Translations under genes and position numbers: made by a program
Assembly: GCF_013403985.1 (NCBI RefSeq)
Contig: NZ_JABFDF010000008.1
Location: 124,001-188,000 of the forward strand
Direction: 5' to 3'
Length of the DNA stretch: 64,000 nt
Origin: Winogradskyella ludwigii
GTDB taxonomy: Bacteria > Bacteroidota > Bacteroidia > Flavobacteriales > Flavobacteriaceae
Part shown: positions 55,128 to 63,094 of the stretch, in pieces
Layout of the letters: each line of letters opens with the position of its first letter
Position numbering within the stretch: the first letter of the stretch is position 1
Notes under the pieces: generated by a model
What the model saw: only the letters and a program-made list of their open reading frames with translations
Databases searched by the model: none
What the model was told of the DNA's origin: nothing

Positions 55128-55147
55128 TAAATTCTAAATAATATTTT

Positions 55148-55183
55148 AAAAAGTCCTGATATATTTATCAGGACTTTTTTTTA
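55148..55183 (+). terminator. Strong intrinsic terminator behind gldJ
   Basis: AAAGTCCTGATA (55150-55161) and TATCAGGACTTT (55166-55177) form a perfect 12-base-pair stem with a TATT loop and a long T-run. It ends gldJ transcription just before murF, so murF needs its own promoter or read-through. Confidence 0.9.
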
Positions 55184-55194
55184 TTTTTAAACCT

Positions 55195-56475
55195 ATGGAA
55201 ATCGAAAACATTTATCAAAGTTTTAAAGCTTGTAGTACTGTTGCAACAGACACAAGAAAATTACAACAAGACTGTATGTACTTTGCTCTAAAAGGAGATA
55301 ATTTTGATGGTAACAAATTTGTAAAACAGGCATTTAAAGGTGGTGCAAAATATTGTATCGTAGATGACACAGAAGCCATCCTAAACAAGAATTGTATATA
55401 TGTAGAAAACGTACTCGCTACACTACAAAATCTCGCAACGTATCACAGGAATGAAATTAAAATTCCTATTATAGCATTAACAGGAAGTAACGGCAAAACC
55501 ACTACAAAAGAACTTATCAATGCTGTTTTAGAGACCACTTATAAGGTTAAAGCCACAGTAGGTAATCTAAACAATCATATAGGTGTTCCACTAACCTTAT
55601 TAAGCTTCTCCGATGATTTAGATTACGGGATTGTAGAAATGGGAGCTAATCACCCAAACGAAATCGCATTTCTTTGCAATATTGCACAACCAGATTATGG
55701 CTTAATTACAAATTTTGGCAAAGCACATTTAGAAGGCTTTGGAAGTATTCAAGGTGTTATTAAAGCAAAAACCGAATTATATAATTATTTAAAACAAAAC
55801 AATAAAACAGTTTTCATAAATAGTAATGATCCAGAACAACTGAAACAAATCGCTGACTATGTAAATGTTAGTACTTTTGGTTCTAATGAAAATAACGATT
55901 GTACCATCACCTTTGAAGAAGCTAATCCTTACGTCTCTATTAACTGTAATAATTTAAAAATTGAAAGTCAGCTTATAGGTGACTACAATTATGGAAATAT
56001 TGCGATAGCCATAGCAATTGGAACATATTTTAAAGTTAACGCTGAATCTATAAAAAAAGCAATTGAAAGCTATCAACCTGATAACAATCGCTCTGAAATT
56101 ATAGAAAAAGGAACTACAAAAATTATACTTGATGCTTACAATGCTAATCCAACAAGCATGCTTGCCGCTATTAAAAACCTCAAACAGCTAAAGGATGAAA
56201 ATAAATACTTATTTCTAGGTGATATGTTTGAGTTAGGTTCTGAAGCAGCGAAAGAGCACCAAGAGATTGTAAATTTTCTAGAGTCAAATTTCACAAAGAA
56301 CATTTATATTATTGGCGAGAATTTTTACAAAACCAATTCTATAGAATCTACTCATAAACTATCGAGCTTTGAAGACTTAAAACCACATTTAAATGCGCTT
56401 AAACTTCATAACGCAACGGTTTTAATAAAAGGATCTAGAGGAATGGCTTTAGAACGCATTATGGACTTTATTTAA
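55195..56475 (+). CDS. murF: UDP-N-acetylmuramoyl-tripeptide-D-alanyl-D-alanine ligase
   Basis: A 426-residue Mur ligase. The ATP loop is TGSNGKTT (residues 96-103), followed by ATVGNLNNHIGVPLTLL, YGIVEMGANHPNEI, ITNFGKAHLEGFGS and the C-terminal LDAYNANPTSM. It adds D-Ala-D-Ala to the peptidoglycan precursor in the cytoplasm. In Flavobacteriaceae murF commonly sits directly after gldJ, as here. Confidence 0.96.
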   Translation: MEIENIYQSFKACSTVATDTRKLQQDCMYFALKGDNFDGNKFVKQAFKGGAKYCIVDDTEAILNKNCIYVENVLATLQNLATYHRNEIKIPIIALTGSNGKTTTKELINAVLETTYKVKATVGNLNNHIGVPLTLLSFSDDLDYGIVEMGANHPNEIAFLCNIAQPDYGLITNFGKAHLEGFGSIQGVIKAKTELYNYLKQNNKTVFINSNDPEQLKQIADYVNVSTFGSNENNDCTITFEEANPYVSINCNNLKIESQLIGDYNYGNIAIAIAIGTYFKVNAESIKKAIESYQPDNNRSEIIEKGTTKIILDAYNANPTSMLAAIKNLKQLKDENKYLFLGDMFELGSEAAKEHQEIVNFLESNFTKNIYIIGENFYKTNSIESTHKLSSFEDLKPHLNALKLHNATVLIKGSRGMALERIMDFI

Positions 56476-56601
56476 GCCCTAATTTAATTGAGCACAACTT
56501 ATTTCATATTTCATTATTGCACGTAGAAAAAGCAATAAACGAAGTGTATTTTATACTCAAAAGATTTACATCAAGCGATTGTACAAAAAATGATTCAAAG
56601 C

Positions 56602-56635
56602 AAAAAATCCCGATCTACAAAAGTAAATCGGGATT
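56602..56635 (-). terminator. Intrinsic terminator of the second tRNA-Val gene
   Basis: AATCCCGAT (56606-56614) and ATCGGGATT (56627-56635) form a perfect nine-base-pair stem, followed by a T-run on the minus strand (GGATTTTTTGC). It ends the tRNA transcript. Confidence 0.85.
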
Positions 56636-56645
56636 CCTTATTCTG

Positions 56646-56720
56646 TGGGCGACAAGGGATTCGAACCCCTGACCCCTTGGGTGTAAACCAAGTGCTCTGA
56701 ACCAACTGAGCTAGTCGCCC
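56646..56720 (-). tRNA. tRNA-Val (anticodon UAC), copy 2
   Basis: The minus strand starts GGGCGACTAGCTCAGTTGGT and ends with the complementary GTCGCCC plus discriminator A. The anticodon stem CTTGG/CCAAG encloses anticodon TAC (56683-56685), and the T-arm contains GGTTCGAATCC. CCA is not encoded. It is identical to the second gene 49 bases upstream. Confidence 0.97.
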
Positions 56721-56744
56721 TAATAAATGAAGCAATGTATAAAA

Positions 56745-56768
56745 AAAGTTCACATTCATGTGAACTTT
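56745..56768 (-). terminator. Terminator-like hairpin between the two tRNA-Val genes
   Basis: AAAGTTCACAT and ATGTGAACTTT form an almost unbroken palindrome, and a T-run follows on the minus strand. It lies two bases after the first-transcribed tRNA-Val, so it looks like that gene's own terminator or a processing hairpin. Confidence 0.65.
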
Positions 56769-56769
56769 G

Positions 56770-56844
56770 TGGGCGACAAGGGATTCGAACCCCTGACCCC
56801 TTGGGTGTAAACCAAGTGCTCTGAACCAACTGAGCTAGTCGCCC
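56770..56844 (-). tRNA. tRNA-Val (anticodon UAC), copy 1
   Basis: Same sequence as the copy at 56646-56720, including the seven-base acceptor stem GGGCGAC/GTCGCCC and anticodon TAC. It is the first transcribed and has an exact promoter 16 bases upstream. Confidence 0.97.
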
Positions 56845-56859
56845 TATTTATTAGGAATG

Positions 56860-56889
56860 CAAAGATACTATAGTTTTTAATATCTCAAA
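56860..56889 (-). promoter_or_regulatory. Promoter of the tRNA-Val pair
   Basis: On the minus strand TTTG (56886-56889) and the exact -7 box TATCTTTG (56860-56867) are 18 bases apart, close to the Bacteroidota consensus. It is the best -33/-7 pair in the window and sits directly before a tRNA gene. Confidence 0.65.
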
Positions 56890-56907
56890 ATATTTTCTTA
56901 ATTAAAA

Positions 56908-58125
56908 TCAAATAATTTCTGCGACCACAAAAGTACTTCCTCCTATATAAATTAAATCTGTTTCATTAGCGTTTGATTTTGCGACACTTAAAGCAAGTTT
57001 AACACTATTAGAAACCTCTCCTTTTAAACCATTTTCTTCAAAAGTTTTTTGCAAAATTTCAGCATTTAGCCCTCTTTGTACATCTGGTTTGCAAAAATAG
57101 TACAATGCATCTGTTGGTAAAAGCGGTATAATACTATCTAAATCTTTATCATTAACAACTCCAAAGACTATATGAAGTGTTTGGAACACCTCTTCTTTTA
57201 ACTGCTGCATCACATAAACTAATCCTTCCCTATTATGAGCTGTATCGCATATAATTTTGGGTTGCTCTTGTAAAACTTGCCATCTTCCTTTTAAACCTGT
57301 GTTAGAAACGACATTTAAAAGGCCTTTTTCTAAATCCTGTTCAGTTATCTTAAAATCTAAATCATTTAAAATCTTTATGGATTGTATAACAGTCTTTATA
57401 TTATGAATTTGATAAGCGCCTTTTAAATCACTTTCCAAAATCTGATCTACGGTTTGATCTGCAAAATAGATCTCAGAATTTGTTTCTTCGGCTTTACGTT
57501 TAAATACCTTTTCTGTTTCTGAATTGGTCTCTCCTACTACAACAGGAATATTTTGCTTTATAATTCCGGCTTTCTCACCTGCAATTTTTGGAAGTGTGTT
57601 TCCTAAAAATTGAGTATGATCAAAACCTATATTTGTGATTATGGATAATTCTGGAGTAATAATATTTGTAGAGTCTAACCGTCCTCCTAATCCGACTTCA
57701 ATGATTGCAATATCTACCTTTTCCTTTGAGAAATAATCGAAAGCCATACCTACGGTCATTTCAAAAAACGACAATTGATTAGCCTCTAAGAACGTTTTAT
57801 TTCGTTTAATGAAACCAATAACAGCATGTTTGCTAATGACATTTCCATTAATACGAATACGTTCTCTAAAATCTTTTAAATGAGGTGATGTATATAAGCC
57901 AACCTTATAACCAGCTTCGTGTAAAATAGAGGCCAGCATGTGGCTCGTAGACCCTTTACCATTGGTGCCACCAACATGTATAGATTTAAATCCATTTTCT
58001 GGATGATTTAAATGCTTCGCTAAGTTTATAGTGTTGCTTAGATCTTTTTTAAAAGCTGAGTTGCCTTTATTTTGATACATTGGAAGTTGTTGGAACATCC
58101 AATTCACAGTATCTTGATAATTCAT
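56908..58125 (-). CDS. folC: Folylpolyglutamate/dihydrofolate synthase
   Basis: A 405-residue Mur-ligase-like enzyme. The P-loop is VGGTNGKGST (51-60), followed by YTSPHLKDFRERI, FFEMTVGMAFDYF, IEVGLGGRLDSTN and the C-terminal DTAHNREGL. It adds glutamate to dihydropteroate and folates. It starts one base after the tonB stop on the same strand, so it is the last gene of an exbB-exbD-tonB-folC operon, an unrelated function carried along. Confidence 0.94.
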   Translation of the reverse strand: MNYQDTVNWMFQQLPMYQNKGNSAFKKDLSNTINLAKHLNHPENGFKSIHVGGTNGKGSTSHMLASILHEAGYKVGLYTSPHLKDFRERIRINGNVISKHAVIGFIKRNKTFLEANQLSFFEMTVGMAFDYFSKEKVDIAIIEVGLGGRLDSTNIITPELSIITNIGFDHTQFLGNTLPKIAGEKAGIIKQNIPVVVGETNSETEKVFKRKAEETNSEIYFADQTVDQILESDLKGAYQIHNIKTVIQSIKILNDLDFKITEQDLEKGLLNVVSNTGLKGRWQVLQEQPKIICDTAHNREGLVYVMQQLKEEVFQTLHIVFGVVNDKDLDSIIPLLPTDALYYFCKPDVQRGLNAEILQKTFEENGLKGEVSNSVKLALSVAKSNANETDLIYIGGSTFVVAEII

Positions 58126-58126
58126 A

Positions 58127-59020
58127 TTATTGACCTACATCAAAATTAATACTTACGAAACCAACTTGCTCTACTGGAGCGTCTGAATTCGCTGGCCATT
58201 TAAAAGTCATAGCTGTTTTTCTAGCTGCTTCAAACAAACAACTTGTTCCTGTTGTTCCTTTCTTACCGGGAAAAGCTTTTATCACTTTCCCTTGTCTATT
58301 AACTCGTACTTCAACAACTACCAAACCGGTTTCTTGACAATCAGGTAGCACAATACTATTATTAGGTTTGCCTCTTCCTCCTAATCCATATCCTACACCA
58401 CCTTTTCCAGGTCCAGAGCCTCCAAAATAACTTGCAGCATAAGGATCACCATCTAATTGACCTTTATTTCCTCCTTGATTATCTGGTCCTTCTCCACCAT
58501 CTGTATTTCCTGCTGCATTTTTAACTCCACCAATAAGATTGTCTAGTTGTTTCTTTTTCTCGGCTTCTTCTGCACGTTTCTTTTCTTCAGCTTCACGTTT
58601 TTCACGTTCTACTTTTTCTGCAGCCGCTTTTGCCTCTGCTTTGGCTTTAGCTTCAGCAGCATCTGCTTTAGCTTTAGCATCTTTTTGTTTTTTAATAGCG
58701 ATAGCTTCAGCATTATCTTGCGTCATTACCTCTTCTGCTTTTGTTGCCGCTTCAGTTGGTACAACTTCCGATTCTTCAGGCTGAACTTCTTCAACCACCT
58801 CTTCTTCTACTACTTGTTCTTCAACTGCTTTTTTAGGTTCGCTTAAAGGTTTATTTCCACTCCCAACATCTGTAGTTCCAAAATTTACAGCAACACCATA
58901 TTCTTCTGGTGGATCCATATATTTTGGACCAACAACAAATAACAATAACAATAATATCAATACTATTAATGCTGTTATTTTAGCTGAATTCTGTTTATGT
59001 TTAGAGTCGAGATATTTCAT
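58127..59020 (-). CDS. tonB: TonB-type energy transducer
   Basis: A 297-residue protein with one N-terminal membrane helix (about residues 15-32), an acidic and Ala/Glu/Lys-rich periplasmic spacer (about 70-165, with many AEAKAKAEAKA-like repeats in place of the usual Pro-rich linker), a Gly-rich stretch (about 170-215) and a C-terminal TonB domain (GLVVVEVRVNRQGKVIKAF, then VGFVSINFDV). It carries energy from ExbB/ExbD to outer-membrane receptors. The helical Ala-rich spacer also resembles TolA. Confidence 0.9.
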   Translation of the reverse strand: MKYLDSKHKQNSAKITALIVLILLLLLFVVGPKYMDPPEEYGVAVNFGTTDVGSGNKPLSEPKKAVEEQVVEEEVVEEVQPEESEVVPTEAATKAEEVMTQDNAEAIAIKKQKDAKAKADAAEAKAKAEAKAAAEKVEREKREAEEKKRAEEAEKKKQLDNLIGGVKNAAGNTDGGEGPDNQGGNKGQLDGDPYAASYFGGSGPGKGGVGYGLGGRGKPNNSIVLPDCQETGLVVVEVRVNRQGKVIKAFPGKKGTTGTSCLFEAARKTAMTFKWPANSDAPVEQVGFVSINFDVGQ

Positions 59021-59044
59021 TTTTAAGTAACTAACTTAACTGAT

Positions 59045-59440
59045 TTATTGCGTTGATTTTACAGCTAAAGTTGATTTAATTTTATTTCTATTCGCTATAT
59101 CCATTATAAAAACTACATGTTTCATTTCAACATCTTGGTCTGAACGAATGGTAATTGACTCTGTCCCAGAAGTACCAACTTTAGATAACACTTCTGCTTC
59201 TAAATTTTCTTTTGAAACCTGTTTGAGATTAACAAAGTATTCGTTATTCTTATTAACGCTTACAGATACATTTTTTGTTTGAGTAGTTTTACTTGACGAT
59301 TTTGGTAATAAAAGGTCTATTGCTTCAGCCGAAACTAAAGTCGACGCAATCATAAAAAAGATTAATAACAGAAATACAATATCTGTCATTGAAGACATAT
59401 TGAACTCTGGTGTAATTTTATTTCTTCCTCTAAGATTCAT
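59045..59440 (-). CDS. exbD: ExbD/TolR-type biopolymer transport protein
   Basis: A 131-residue protein with one membrane helix. The conserved Asp20, needed for proton flow in ExbD, lies in FNMSSMTDIVFLLLIFFMIA. A periplasmic domain follows with ESITIRSDQDVEMKHVVFIM. It is tightly spaced to exbB (one base) and 24 bases before tonB. Confidence 0.93.
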   Translation of the reverse strand: MNLRGRNKITPEFNMSSMTDIVFLLLIFFMIASTLVSAEAIDLLLPKSSSKTTQTKNVSVSVNKNNEYFVNLKQVSKENLEAEVLSKVGTSGTESITIRSDQDVEMKHVVFIMDIANRNKIKSTLAVKSTQ

Positions 59441-59441
59441 A

Positions 59442-60137
59442 TTACATAGGTTCGTTAAGTAAGTCTAAAAACTCTACAGAATTAGCTTCCATTTGGTATA
59501 CCACTTTATTTGTACGTACCACTAAATGGTTATAAGCGACATAACTAATAATCCCAACAATTAAACCACCTACTGTAGTTGTCATTGCTGTATACAAACC
59601 ATCTGCTAATGTTTTGATATCAATAGAACCTCCAGAATTAGCAATTTCGAAAATTGAAATAATCATACCAATTACAGTTCCTAAGAAACCTATCATTGGT
59701 GCAGCACCTGATATCGTAGCTAAAACACTTACATTTTTTTCTAGATCATAAACTTCTAACTTACCCGCGTTTTCAATAGCAGCATTAATATCTTCAAGCG
59801 GCTTACCTATTCTTGTTATCCCTTTACTTATTAATCGAGATACTGGTGTATTAATTTGGGTACACAATGCTTGAGCTGATTCTATTTTACCATTACTAAC
59901 AGAGTCTTTAATTTGATTCATAAAATTAGCATCTACTTTTGAAGCTGCTTTTATAGTAAAAAGACGTTCAAAATAAATATAAATAGCAAGAACTAGAAGT
60001 ACAAAAAGAATTGCGATAATAGCAATACCAGCCGTTCCACTACTGCTAATTAATTCTATAATGGAAAGCGTTTTCTTTACAGGTTCTCCTTCTGCTAGCA
60101 CTTCTGCTGATTCTTGAATAGTACTTAATGATATCAT
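59442..60137 (-). CDS. exbB: ExbB/TolQ-type proton channel
   Basis: A 231-residue protein with three hydrophobic helices: about residues 35-57, 140-165 and 185-205. The last two carry the MotA/TolQ/ExbB signature APMIGFLGTVIGMIISIFEI and AMTTTVGGLIVGIISYVAYN. It forms the pentameric channel with ExbD that drives TonB. It is the first gene of the operon. Confidence 0.93.
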   Translation of the reverse strand: MISLSTIQESAEVLAEGEPVKKTLSIIELISSSGTAGIAIIAILFVLLVLAIYIYFERLFTIKAASKVDANFMNQIKDSVSNGKIESAQALCTQINTPVSRLISKGITRIGKPLEDINAAIENAGKLEVYDLEKNVSVLATISGAAPMIGFLGTVIGMIISIFEIANSGGSIDIKTLADGLYTAMTTTVGGLIVGIISYVAYNHLVVRTNKVVYQMEANSVEFLDLLNEPM

Positions 60138-60167
60138 ACTAAAATTTTTGTTTTTGTTCTTAATTAA

Positions 60168-60220
60168 ACCGAATGAAAGTTAAACCATACTATAGTCGTT
60201 CCTTTTAAAATTCATTCGGT
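60168..60220. repeat. Ten-base inverted repeat between nhaD and exbB
   Basis: ACCGAATGAA (60168-60177) and TTCATTCGGT (60211-60220) are perfect arms with a 33-base loop. On the minus strand TTTAATT follows the distal arm, so it may be a weak terminator of nhaD or a leader structure or operator for exbB. Confidence 0.4.
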
Positions 60221-60266
60221 ATTATAACGTTAAGTTTTGGGCTTAAGTATATTTATAAATTTAATA

Positions 60267-61658
60267 TTAAAAAATAGCTCTTGTTACCATAAAGGCAGCT
60301 GCACCTGCAATAAAACCTACAAATGCTAACCAAGATATTTTTTTTAAATACCAAAAGAAATCAATTTTTTCCATTCCCATTGCTACAACACCTGCAGCAG
60401 AACCGATAATTAGCATACTACCACCTGTACCTGCAGAATACGCAATAAAGTGCCAAAGCTCATTATCTAATGGTTCTGAGAACATGCCTAAACTTGCTGC
60501 GACTAATGGTACGTTATCAATTACAGCAGATCCAACTCCTAGAAGTAATACCACTAAATCCGATACTCCTTCATGATGAAATTCAGTACCTAACATTGGC
60601 ATAGTATCTTGTAGTGATCCTGCAAATCCGAACAAAATACCTAATGATTCTAAAGCTGCAACCGCCATTAAAATTCCTAAGAAGAATAAAATACTTGGTA
60701 ATTCAATTTTAGATAAAGAATGGTGAACGGGACTATGACTTGCTGCAGAAGCATGCTCATCTGATCCTACTTCAGAGATTGCAAATTTTGAGTTACTGTA
60801 AACTTCCGCAAAAATAGCTACAACACCTAAAGAAAGCATCATACCTACATAAGGAGGCAAATGTGTTATGACTTTAAATATTGGTACAAAAATGATAGCA
60901 CCTAATCCTAAGAATAACATTGTAGAACTAAACTTGTTTTTTGGTTTCCCATCTGAATCTTGCAACTCTAGAGTTCCTTGAAAAGGCTTTAAGAATGATG
61001 CAATAAAAGTAGGCACTACCATACATATTAATGATGGGATAAAAAGATATGATAATAATTTGCCTGTTGAAACTTTATCACCAATCCAAAGCATAGTGGT
61101 TGTTACATCTCCAATTGGAGACCATGCACCACCAGCATTTGCAGCAATAATTATTAAACCTGCATACCAAATTCTAACATCTCTTTCTTTTACTATTTTT
61201 TGAAGAATTGATATTAAAACAATCGTTGCCGTTAAGTTGTCTATAATTGCAGAAAGTACAAAAGCTAAAATTGAAAACATCCAAAGTAACTTCTTTCTAC
61301 TATTAAAGTTTACTGCATTCTTTATGGTAGAAAAACCATCGAAATAATCGATAATTTCTACAATAGTCATAGCACCAAGTAAGAATACTAAGATTTCTGC
61401 CGTTTTACCTAAATGATGTAATAAAGTCTCTTCCATTAAATGCATTTTTTCTTCATGCGGAAGTAACCCAAAATTCTCCATAAGGCTATGATTAGCAGAA
61501 TCGAACCATTGGCTAAATCCATCAATACCCAATGAGATTAATGCCCAAGTTATAGCCATCATCACTAAAGCTGGTATTAATTTGTCAATTTTAATATTAT
61601 GCTCTAAAGTTATAGCTAGATAACCAAAGACGAATACAAGAATTATTACTGTTTCCAT
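60267..61658 (-). CDS. nhaD: NhaD-type sodium/proton antiporter
   Basis: A 463-residue transporter of the ArsB/NhaD fold with about 12 hydrophobic helices. Motifs typical of NhaD are SAIIDNLTATIVLISILQK, ANAGGAWSPIGDVTTTMLW and SAVIDNVPLVAASLGMF, with the paired Asp-Asn sites used for cation binding. A loop of charged His residues (HASAASHSPVHHS) is at about residue 305. It expels sodium or lithium in exchange for protons. It follows the glutamate-type dehydrogenase by six bases. Confidence 0.93.
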   Translation of the reverse strand: METVIILVFVFGYLAITLEHNIKIDKLIPALVMMAITWALISLGIDGFSQWFDSANHSLMENFGLLPHEEKMHLMEETLLHHLGKTAEILVFLLGAMTIVEIIDYFDGFSTIKNAVNFNSRKKLLWMFSILAFVLSAIIDNLTATIVLISILQKIVKERDVRIWYAGLIIIAANAGGAWSPIGDVTTTMLWIGDKVSTGKLLSYLFIPSLICMVVPTFIASFLKPFQGTLELQDSDGKPKNKFSSTMLFLGLGAIIFVPIFKVITHLPPYVGMMLSLGVVAIFAEVYSNSKFAISEVGSDEHASAASHSPVHHSLSKIELPSILFFLGILMAVAALESLGILFGFAGSLQDTMPMLGTEFHHEGVSDLVVLLLGVGSAVIDNVPLVAASLGMFSEPLDNELWHFIAYSAGTGGSMLIIGSAAGVVAMGMEKIDFFWYLKKISWLAFVGFIAGAAAFMVTRAIF

Positions 61659-61664
61659 AGTTTA

Positions 61665-62894
61665 TTAAATTAATTGTCCTAAGGCAATTTCAAAAGCGGT
61701 TTCGCTTATGCCTTTTTTTGTTGGGTTATTTTTATGTACTTCTATTAATGCTTTTTCAATGACTTTAGAGGTGTCTTTAAAAATGGCCTCATCTGTCATT
61801 TGTACTTTACGCTCCATAAAATAAGCAAATACTCTAGCCATACCACAGTTTGAAATAAAATCTGGGATTAAGCTCACTTTTTGATCTGTATCTTCCATGA
61901 TAGATCCAAAAAATATTTCCTTATCAGCGAACGGTACATTTGCACCACAAGTAATAACTTCTAAACCTGTAGAAATCATCTGATCAATCTGGTTTTGAGT
62001 TACTAATCTCGATGCTGCACAAGGCGCAAATATTTCGGTTTGTAAAGACCAAATTTGTTCGTTTATCTCTTCGAATGGAATTAAATTATCTGCAATCAGT
62101 GTATTTCCGTTTTTTGTAAGATATAAATTGGTAATCTCTTCAAATGAAAATCCCTCTGCATTAATTAATCCACCTACTCTATCAATAATACCTACAACTT
62201 TAGCTCCCATTTGTGAAAAATAGAAAGCTGCTGCAGCTCCAACATTACCAAATCCCTGAACAACAACGCGTTTTCCTTTAATGGAATCGTCATTAATTGT
62301 ATAGAAATGTTTTGCTGCTATAGCAACACCATAACCTGTAATCATATCTGCAACCGTATATTTACGGTTAACACTTGGTGAGTATTCTGGGTTTTCGATT
62401 ACCTTGATAACTCCATGTCTTAACTGACCAATTCTGTTAATTTTGTCTGCTATGGTTGGTTTAAAATGACCTTCAAAAACGCCTTCTTGTGGATGCCAAA
62501 CACCACTTTCTTCAGTGATTGGAATGACTTCATGTATTTCGTCTACATTTAAATCGCCACCTGTACCATAATAACTTTTAAGTAATGGAGATACAGCAGC
62601 ATACCAACGTTCTAAAACACCTTTTTTTCTAGGATCTAAAGGATCAAAATTAATTCCAGATTTTGCACCACCTATTGCTGGTCCTGAAACGGTGAACTTA
62701 ACTTCCATCGTTTTCGCAAGAGACAATACTTCATTTTTGTCTAATCCTTTTCGCATTCGTGTTCCTCCACCTGCTGCTCCTCCTCTTAAGGAGTTAATTA
62801 CGGTCCAACCCTCTGCTTCAGTTTCTGGATCGTTCCAATGAAACACAATTTCGGGAGTCTTATTTTCGTATTTATGTAGTAAGTCTTTTATCAA
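61665..62894 (-). CDS. Glu/Leu/Phe/Val dehydrogenase-family enzyme
   Basis: A 409-residue amino acid dehydrogenase. The substrate region is SLRGGAAGGGTRMRKGLDKN and the catalytic Lys is in PAIGGAKSGINFDP; the cofactor loop is VVVQGFGNVGAAAAFYFSQM and the later VIIDRVGGLINAEGF. It deaminates an amino acid to the keto acid using NAD(P); the exact substrate (Glu or branched-chain) cannot be fixed here. The start is TTG at 62894: the frame is open upstream to a TAG but contains no ATG or GTG. nhaD follows directly. Confidence 0.9.
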   Translation of the reverse strand: MIKDLLHKYENKTPEIVFHWNDPETEAEGWTVINSLRGGAAGGGTRMRKGLDKNEVLSLAKTMEVKFTVSGPAIGGAKSGINFDPLDPRKKGVLERWYAAVSPLLKSYYGTGGDLNVDEIHEVIPITEESGVWHPQEGVFEGHFKPTIADKINRIGQLRHGVIKVIENPEYSPSVNRKYTVADMITGYGVAIAAKHFYTINDDSIKGKRVVVQGFGNVGAAAAFYFSQMGAKVVGIIDRVGGLINAEGFSFEEITNLYLTKNGNTLIADNLIPFEEINEQIWSLQTEIFAPCAASRLVTQNQIDQMISTGLEVITCGANVPFADKEIFFGSIMEDTDQKVSLIPDFISNCGMARVFAYFMERKVQMTDEAIFKDTSKVIEKALIEVHKNNPTKKGISETAFEIALGQLI

Positions 62895-62919
62895 TTTTTG
62901 TGGGTTTAATTTCTTGTAA

Positions 62920-62927
62920 CAAATATA
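62920..62927 (-). promoter_or_regulatory. -7 promoter element TATATTTG before the dehydrogenase-nhaD pair
   Basis: Exact TAnnTTTG on the minus strand, 25 bases before the TTG start at 62894, supporting that start. A -33 element is not clear. Confidence 0.45.
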
Positions 62928-63094
62928 AAAAACAATCGAACCATATGAACCCTTCTAGACTTTTTCTTTTTTCTAAAAAGTGAAGAATGGATACTCATAT
63001 TATATCTGTATTTTCAATCGAAGGTATTTTACATCTGACAAGATTATTTTACGTTGATAAATTTCTATTAAAACTCAAAAATAAATTAAGGTAA

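Noticed and set aside
56638..56829. Minus-strand open frame across the tRNA-Val pair
   Set aside because: It only translates the repeated tRNA sequence.
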